A DNA stretch of 46,445 bases from Emiliania huxleyi CCMP1516 (lineage: Eukaryota > Haptophyta > Isochrysidales > Noelaerhabdaceae). A model generated the notes under the pieces. That model ran no database searches. It was not told the DNA's origin and saw only the letters and a program-made list of their open reading frames with translations. Position numbers and translations under genes: made by a program. Location: contig NW_005201183.1 in NCBI RefSeq assembly GCF_000372725.1, positions 319,428 to 365,872 on the forward strand, read 5' to 3'. This document shows positions 39,940-46,445 of this stretch, in pieces. Each line of letters begins with the position of its first letter. The first letter of the stretch is position 1.

Positions 39940-39996
39940 CCTAAGCACCTAAGCACCCTAAGCGCCCCCCCCGCTTAGGCCGCTTAGGTGCTTAGG
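39940..39996. repeat. 25-bp-stem hairpin built of CCTAAG units
   Basis: The left stem 39940-39964 holds three CCTAAG units; the right stem 39972-39996 holds three CTTAGG units. They pair with only two mismatches across a loop of seven C. The unit resembles the CTTAGG/CTAAG motifs of the two transposon-like elements. Confidence 0.85.
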
Positions 39997-40160
39997 CGGT
40001 CTCAGAGGTTGTGGGACCTGGGGCCCGCCGGGCCTGGGGCTGTCGGCTGAGCCACTCTCCGGCTGGTGGCTCTCTACGGAGCGTTTACACAATAGCTCGG
40101 CACCCTGACCGTGGACTCAGCCAGCACACAGAGGATGGGTGCTGTGCGCAGTCAGCCGGT

Positions 40161-42115
40161 TCAATCGATGTCGATCCCGTCGATCGCCGACGTATGGGCC
40201 GCCCCGCGCCCGCGCCGGCCGACGGCCGACGACAGATTTTCACACAGAGAGTGCTCGCTCGTGCTCGACCCGCCTGGTTCAGAGGATGATCCCGCGCCGC
40301 TCGCCTCTCCTGCGCCTCCCACCGGCCCGACCTGGTCGCTCTCCCCCCACTCGGCGCCCTCGCCGTCGTCGCCCGCCTCCGCCGCTGCAGCGCGCCTGCG
40401 GCGCGCCTCCTCGCGCCTCTCCTCCGCTCGCGCCACCGCCAGCTCGAACTGGGGCCGGAAGCGGCGGTAGAGGCGCATCGCCGCCGCCGCGTCCTCCTCC
40501 GGCGAGTGGCATCCCTCTTGGATCCGCCACTGCAGAAACTCGGCGGCGAGGTGGCGCAACTTGCGCGGCCGGCCGGCCCGGGTGCCGAGCAGCGAGGGCA
40601 GCCCCCGCGCCGTGTCGCGCACCAGCCTGCGCGGGTGCCCAAACCCGAGGGCCGCAAAGTCGTGCTGCAAATCGTGCCTAGTGGCGGCATGTTGCGGACG
40701 GGTCGGGGGCGCATGTCCGGCCGCCGGCAGAGGCGCGCTGCAGGTGTTCGCCCGACGACAACCTTGCCCTTGAGCAAGGCGGAGACCTCCCTCGACACCG
40801 CCTCGAAGGGCGGCGCGGTGGCGAGCATCGGCGCAGTCACGCCCGACCAGCGCGTTCGGTAGTCGGTCACAGCGCAAGGCGGCCGGCAGTACGAAAAGTA
40901 GACCACCTCCTCCGCCTGGCGGTAGCAGGGCGCTCACTTCCGAGACACTTCCGAGACACTTCCGAGACACTTCCACACACGGCCTCCCGGGCAGAGGAGG
41001 CGGGGAGGTGTCGGGCCGGGCGCCGGGGCCGCTCCGCCTCGTTGACGACGCAGACGGAGGCGAGCTTGGAAGGCAGCCCGCTCGCTCCGACGCCGACCTG
41101 CAGCGAGGTTCCAGCGAGGTGTGCGGTACAGGCTCGGGGAGGGGCCGCCCGCGCTCGCCTGATGCGCACCATCTCGCAGTCGACGGCAAGCACGCCTCCC
41201 GCCTCCGCGCCGCTCCCGACCGCCACCGCCTCGCGCCGCGTCGGCGGCGGAGGCGCGGCGTCGTGCCGCGAGCCCGCCCGGCGCGCTGGGTGCTTTGAGG
41301 CGCCGCCGAGGTGCCGCCTGTTGCCGTCGCGGCCGCGCCCGTGCCGCGCAGCCGCCGCCTGCTCCTCGGGTGGGTGCGCGAGCAGGTAGCTGAGCGCCCA
41401 CCGGCACGCGGCGAGCCTCCGCCTCACTGCGGAAGGAGGGCCGCCTGTTCACAGCCAAGCGTTGAGCGGCGCCTTCTTCACACGCGGCCTCACTGTGTCG
41501 TCGGCTGCCGCCGCTGAAGGCGGGGAGCGGGAGAGGCGAGCCGTCGCCGCCGGCCCCCTTCTGGGCGAGCGCGTCTGCGATCTCGTTCGACCGGTTCCCC
41601 TTGTGCGCCTGCACCTTGAAGAAGGCCGTCCGGCCTCTCCTCAGCCGCAGCAGCAGCTGGATCAAGAGCACGAGCCCGCCCCACCTTCCGTCCTGCGTCT
41701 GATCCGACACGCGCCTCCGGCCACGGCCACGGCCTCCGCCGCCCGACTCCGCCGCCGCCTGCGCGCAGCGCAGCGCGTGCATCGAGTCGGAGAAGACTGC
41801 GAGCGGCTCGCCACGCGGGTGGCGCAGGAGGCAGTGGGCGAGAGCCGCAAGCTCGGCGAGGTTCGAGTCTGCGGGTGCTCCGGCGGGAAGGGTGAGCCGG
41901 CCGTGCGTGTTGAGCTCGTGGCCCGCGGAGTAGAAGACGGCGGCGCCGCACGAGCCGTCCGCGAGCACCGCTCCGTCCACGAAGGCGCCCCGCGCCGCCG
42001 CCAGCCGCGGCTTGTCCAGCTTTGTGACGACAGTGAGTCGAGACGGCGGGAGCGGGCCGCCGCCAAAGAGGAGCTCGAGCAGGAGCTCGAGGAGGGCTCG
42101 AAGGGTGGACCACAT
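40161..42115 (-). CDS. RNase H - REXO4-type exonuclease fusion
   Basis: Predicted 563 aa; exons 42115-41494, 41426-41038, 40915-40752 and 40677-40161. Introns are 41493-41427 (GT-AG, 67 nt), 41037-40916 (GC-AG, 122 nt) and 40751-40678 (GC-AG, 74 nt). The N-terminal half is an RNase H fold with all four acidic residues: FVDGAVLADGS (D), SNLAELAALAHCLL (E), AVFSDSMHALRC (D) and KVQAHKGNRSNEIADALAQK (H and D). The C-terminal half is a DEDDh exonuclease of the REXO4/ISG20 group: VLAVDCEMVRI (D, E), KLASVCVVNEAE, CAVTDYRTRWSGV, then across an intron VVVG-HDLQHDFAALGF (D), RDTARGLPSLL and CHSPEEDAAAAMRLY (H, D). Phase-correct splicing of the first intron links the halves. Two separate genes cannot be excluded without cDNA. 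Likely RNA processing or RNA-DNA hybrid removal. Confidence 0.8.
40935..40974. repeat. GGAAGTGTCTC minisatellite within intron
   Basis: 3.6 units of the 11-mer (minus-strand GGAAGTGTCTC) inside the second intron of the RNase H-REXO4 gene. The unit matches the 8556-8589 array at 10 of 11 positions. Confidence 0.85.
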
Positions 42116-44600
42116 ATATCCTGAGTGTGGCACCCAAACTCCAACACGACGCTTGACGGTACGCGAGGCGACTCCCGTGGTTGGCCGCCGTTGCTGTGTG
42201 CCAGGGGTCGGCGAGTGTCCGTGCCCCAAATACACGAGGCCGGGCCTCGCCTGTGGAGAAAACGTACCGTGTCTCTATTTTCTCGAGGTTCTCGAGGAGA
42301 GAGAGAGAGAGAGAGAGAGAGATCCCTAGAGAGAGAGAGACCCAATGGCCGTTATCCGTTAGTGCGGACGTCGCCGCGGCTCGCCTCTGCCGCGGCGGCT
42401 GCTGCGCGCACGCGGCGGCGCCGCTCTCTCGCGAGACGGCTGGCGACGCGGCTCGCCGCCGACGTACGGTGCGCTCGTCCGACGGTCCGCAGCGTGGCGT
42501 GCGCGGCGCTGAGCGCCGCTCTGCGAGCGCCTCTGCGCCTGCACTGCCTGTCTCTGTTGCTGTTGGTGGTAGTGGTGCTGCTGCTGCTGGTGCCGATGCT
42601 GCTGCTGGCGCGGCGCGGCTGTGCGACTGGGCTCGACGCGCGCGTCGCGAGCGTCTGACGCGGCGGGCGGCGTCGGGCAGGTGCGCTTCTCTCTCGGGTG
42701 GTGGTGGTGGTGCTGCTGCTGCTGGTGGTGGTGCAGATGCTGCTGCTGGTGCGGCGCGGCTCTCCGACGCGACTCGATGCGCGCGTCGCGGCTATCTGAC
42801 GCGGCGGGCGGCGTCGCGGGCGGCAGCGGTGGCGGCTCGCGGGTGGAGGTGGAGGCTGGTGGCTGTGGTGGACTTTGAGTTTATTTCATGGTCGTGTACG
42901 GGGACCGGGGGGTCAACCGGGAGGCAGGGGGTTCAACCAGGCGACGGAGGACCGTGGGCCATCGCGGGGACCAGCCCGTCCGGAGGACGCACTGGGTAGA
43001 TCCGGATGGTCTCACGCCGGTGGGTGGCACCGAGGCGTCTTGGACGCTCAGCTCTACCTTGAGCTCCTGAGGAGCGCGTGGTTGTAACCACGTAGTATGA
43101 CTACAACCCACCACAGACACCCTCCCCCACTCCTCACGTGTGTTCACACCCTCACCCTCTCCTCTCTCCTCTCTCTCTCTCTCTCTCTCCTCTCTCTCCT
43201 CTTGTCTGTGCTGTCTGCCTGACTCAGGCACTCAATCTGCCGATGCGTGATTGTGTGTGGGCTGCTCCGAGGGGGCCCTCTGTGCGATCCGACGGGTAGG
43301 GGGGCTGTGCCCGGGCGGTGTCCGGTGTGGAGTCCCCTTCTGATCCCGCCTGGGATGTTGGGTGTGAGGTTGTGGCGGCTTCGATCCCAAGGGGGGGAGC
43401 TGATCCCACTCAATAACCAACTCTCAGGGGCAGTAGGTGGGCGAGCTTCAGGCACGCTCATCTCGATCGTCAAGACGTTGCTACGCGCGGTCTTCCGCGG
43501 GGGGAGCTGCGTCGACGGGTGCGGGACCGCGGCGCAGCCAGTGCCGTGGCGATGCCTCCGGCTGTTTGCGGCGGGCGGCTTGCTGCTCGCTGCGATGGCG
43601 AAAAACTCGTCTCGCCACACGCCAAGGGCTTATGCTCTGGCGAGACGTGAGGCGCATGCGCCCAGGAGGGGAGGGGGCATGTGTAACGACACTGCTAGAG
43701 ATGCCTTTCGGGGCCCAGAGATAAAACTTCTGTGATGCCATGCGTGACCTAGTAGTGTCCCCAGCTATGGGCGTGTCCACGTTGGAGCCAGGTGTGTGTG
43801 GTGTGGGCGCGAGAATAGCTCCGCCGTTCATGGAGGCAACCGATGCGAGTCGACTGGTGTGTGTCGTCGTGGTTTCGTATCAAGAATTCTCTCTCTCTCT
43901 CGTTCTCGAGGTGGATATCCTTTGGCCGCGTTGGGTAGCGAGGATTGGTGTAACCCGAGCCACGGAGGCGTGTTTTCTGGCGGCCGACCGTCAGTGCACG
44001 GAGTTGCCACTTCTCCGACTGCCCCGGCTAGTTCCCGAGTTTCGCGGGAACGACCCCATGCGTCAAACCCGAGACCTAGCGCGGGTGGGTTGGAGGGGGC
44101 TCGCCCCGTTCCTCCCCATCGGGCCGCGTGAGCGGCCTCGCCTCGCAGATTCGTTTTTCGCGCCTGGGTCAGGCGCGCGGGGCATCCCCCGGGTCGCTCG
44201 ACCAGCGATCCGAAGAGTGGCCGCTATGCGAGGGAAAGAGCGGGGCCCACGGGGTACGCCTCCGTCCGGCCCCCTCCGAGGGGGGAAGGGAATTGTGGGG
44301 TCCCCACGGGCGCCTCTCTTCGGCCCTCCCGAGGGGGGGGGGGGGAGGAGCAAGGGGGTGGGGGGATCGGGGCGGGGGGGGAGGGGTCTCGGGTTTCATG
44401 GGTACTAAGCTGACCTTTCGGGGAGGGGCCTCCGTTCAAGCGCTCATCACCGGAGTGAGAGCTGCCTGACGTCTTCCCCTCCTCCCTCGCGGCAGCGAGT
44501 AGGCAGCGAGTAGAGAGGGTGGAGGGGCCTCGGTGACAGGCGAGCGCAGTGGCGCGCGCCCAACGTCTTCCCCTCCCCCTCGGGAGTACCTATACGCTAG
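42116..44600. other. Long low-complexity region with ~142-bp tandem duplication
   Basis: (GA)n at 42297-42345 lies upstream of the RNase H-REXO4 start. A duplication of ~142 bp around GTCTGACGCGGCGGGCGGCG (42610 and 42752) is joined by CTG/GGT trinucleotides. (CT)n lies at 43165-43200. Poly-G runs occur at 44330-44390. Frames such as 43740-44408 have no recognisable domain. No gene called. Confidence 0.5.
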
Positions 44601-45237
44601 ACGAGCGAAGGGCGGTGGCTAGTGCGCGGGCGAGGGGAGGGGGCGGGGCGGGGCGGGGAGGAGGGCAGGGGAGGGAAGGCTTGGCTATCAGCTGCTGTCG
44701 AGCCGCAGACTGCCGCTGTTGTTAGCGCCGCGATCCGCCGCCGCGCCGCCGCGCCGCCGCCGCCTGCGCCGCCTGCGCTCGCCGCCGCCTCGCAGACGAC
44801 ACCTCTCGCGCTCGAAGAGCCGCGCAGCGGGCCGCGAGGTGGAGGTCAGAGAGCCGCAAAGTGGCGAGGTCATGAAATCATGAAATTTTGAACTTGCCCG
44901 AGACAGCCCGGAGACGGTCCCGCGTTGTCGCCCCGGTGCTGGCGCATCACGCCTCGGCCGCGATGGGCCGGTTCCGCCGCGCAGTCGAGCAGCAGGGGCT
45001 CTGGCACAAGTTTGTCGACAAACTGGTCGAGCAAAATTTCGGCGAAGAAGCGGCACCGGCGGCACGCCGGGATGAACCCGGACCGGGCCCATTTCAGAAC
45101 CGCGGCGGCGAGCCGCCGCGGGCCCACAGGAGAGCTGGGAGCCGCGGCACTTGACCGCGCCGCCAGCGAGGCGAGAGCTGCAGCCGACGACCGGCCGACA
45201 TGGCAGTTGCAACCGCGGGAACGTTTATTTCTCTCTA
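44601..45237. other. Possible orphan coding segment beside the foldback
   Basis: A plus frame (44888-45154; GRFRRAVEQQGLWHKFVDKL then VEQNFGEEAAP) reads like protein, but the complementary frame also does. Start ATG at 44960 or splice structure undetermined. Not recognised. Confidence 0.25.
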
Positions 45238-45966
45238 TTTTAAGGTTCTCCGGGCCAGTTGGGGGGGGCAAACCCTGCCCGGCCCCTAGGACCCCAGGTA
45301 AGGCCCAGGTGTGGCCTAGGGCATCAGAAGGGACCAAGAGGAGTCCAGTCTGAGCCATAGAGCCCATGTCTTTGCCCCCGAAGGTCGCGTTCAAATGCCC
45401 GGAACGGACGTCACAGTGGTGTCCGGCCGGCGCGATCACCGAGCTGTGACGCTCAGGGAAGCCCGATGAGGTGCTAGTTTCTTTGCCCAGGCCTGGCCTT
45501 CCCCCCAGGCTGGATCAGCTGAGCAAGGTTTGGGGAGAATCCCCCGGTCAGATCTTCAGATATTTTGACGGATGACCAAAATCTTGGAGCACTTGGAGTG
45601 CAGCACCCCGTTTTTGCCCATTTTTGGTCATCCGTCAAAATATCTGAAGATCTGACCGGGGGATTCTCCCCAAACCTTGCTCAGCTGATCCAGCCTGGGG
45701 GGAAGGACAGGCCTGGGCAAAGAAACCAGCACCTCATCAGTCTTCCCTGAGCGTCACAGCTCGGTGATCGCGCCGGCCGGACACCACTGAGACGGCCGTT
45801 CCGGGCATTTGAACGCGACCTTCGGGGGCAAAGACATGGGCTCTATGGCTCAGACTGGACTCCTCTTGGTCCCTCCTGATGCCCTAGGCCACACCTGGGC
45901 CTTGCCTGGAGCTCTAGGGGGCGGGCTGGGTTTGCCCCCCCCAACTGGCCCGAGGGACCTTAAACA
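45238..45966. mobile_element. ~730-bp foldback palindrome bounded by TTAA
   Basis: The left arm 45238-45581 is the near-perfect complement of the right arm 45622-45966, with a 40-nt loop (45582-45621). The outermost pairing bases are TTTAAGG and CCTTAAA; TTAA lies at 45240-45243 and 45960-45963. TTAA is the target site of piggyBac-type transposition, but the TIR does not start with the usual CCC, so the class is uncertain. Small differences between arms (for example GTCACAGTGGTG versus CACCACTGAGAC) show they are not an assembly mirror. A transcript would form a ~340-bp hairpin. Confidence 0.8.
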
Positions 45967-46445
45967 ACAACTCACTGTCACAGCACACAGGCTCGACAGC
46001 AGTGCAAGAAGAAACGAGATACCCACGACGAGTCAAGAAGAAACCGAACTGCCCGTCTTGTGTCCAGTCGCTACCATAAGACTGTCATGCGTGTCACCAC
46101 CTAGCACTAACACCCCTCCTCTCACCACACTGGTTCGGACGGGCAACAACGCAAGAAAGTCACAGGCGGGCACCGAACTCTCTCTCTCTCTCCGAACTCT
46201 CTCCGAATGAAAAGAGGCGTTAGCGGACGCGACGAAGATTCCGCGACGGTGCAGCGAGGTACTCACGCCTCTCGGGTGTTTTGTGTGTCTGCTGAGGCGA
46301 GCCTTGGCGAGACTGGGTGAGCTGTTTGTTCCCACTTTCCCACAGGGAAACGCGTCCGGTGGGCACAGCAGGCAGGCTGCTGCATCGGTCGGTGGAAGTA
46401 CCTCGCCACAGGGAAACGTCCGGGTTTGTCTTTTGAGAAAGAGTT
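45967..46445. other. Window end, no supported gene
   Basis: (CT)n at 46179-46200. CACAGGGAAACG occurs twice (46342 and 46407). No gene seen. Confidence 0.4.

Noticed and set aside
43740..44408. 222-aa plus-strand frame
   Set aside because: No recognisable domain; Gly/Pro-rich end created by poly-G runs.

Overview
The window is GC-rich nuclear DNA from a eukaryotic microalga, most likely a haptophyte (Emiliania/Prymnesium type). The reasons are short spliceosomal introns, most of about 65-120 nt, many with a GC donor. There is also a bipartite plastid leader of the red-secondary-plastid type on a ClpS-like protein, a Cys-rich module of a kind I recall from haptophyte and dinoflagellate predicted proteins, and dense minisatellites and polypurine tracts. 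A pelagophyte or dinoflagellate cannot be excluded from the sequence alone. I see no bacterial operons, rRNA, tRNA or CRISPR.

Layout. 1-7.4 kb: a legumain-type protease (cut by the window edge), a small secreted protein, a 351-aa unknown, a 486-bp hAT-like non-autonomous transposon, a type II membrane protein, copy 1 of a structured repeat, and a divergent ClpS-like/rhodanese pair. 7.4-9 kb: minisatellites. 9.0-12.96 kb: copy A of a 4-kb segmental duplication carrying an EF-hand gene and a 537-aa membrane/secreted gene. 13-21.4 kb: a long multi-exon C2H2 zinc-finger gene (or two genes), interrupted by a 772-bp assembly gap and a ~570-bp tandem repeat. 22.7-24.2 kb: satellite-like DNA. 24.23-28.29 kb: copy B of the duplication. 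29.1-29.7 kb: copy 2 of the structured repeat. 30-31.4 kb: a plastid DUF2358 protein. 33.4-35 kb: a coiled-coil protein and a secreted protein with internal repeats. 35.4-36.3 kb: a 914-bp transposon-like element carrying a zinc-ribbon gene fragment. 36.5-38.7 kb: a membrane/HET-like/LRR protein. 39.3-39.8 kb: a relative of the zinc-ribbon fragment. 40.2-42.1 kb: an RNase H-REXO4 fusion. 45.2-46 kb: a ~730-bp foldback palindrome.

Main discoveries. (1) Several GC-AG introns begin with a copy of the start of the downstream exon. The clearest is in the DUF2358 gene, where 27 of 30 nt match; this looks like intron birth by tandem duplication. (2) A ~540-bp dispersed repeat contains a hairpin in which four substitutions between the two copies are all compensated on the opposite arm. 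(3) Two elements have 8-bp target-site duplications and internal arrays of TTTAAG or CTAAG at both ends; one carries a gene fragment whose relative lies elsewhere in the window, beside another CCTAAG hairpin.
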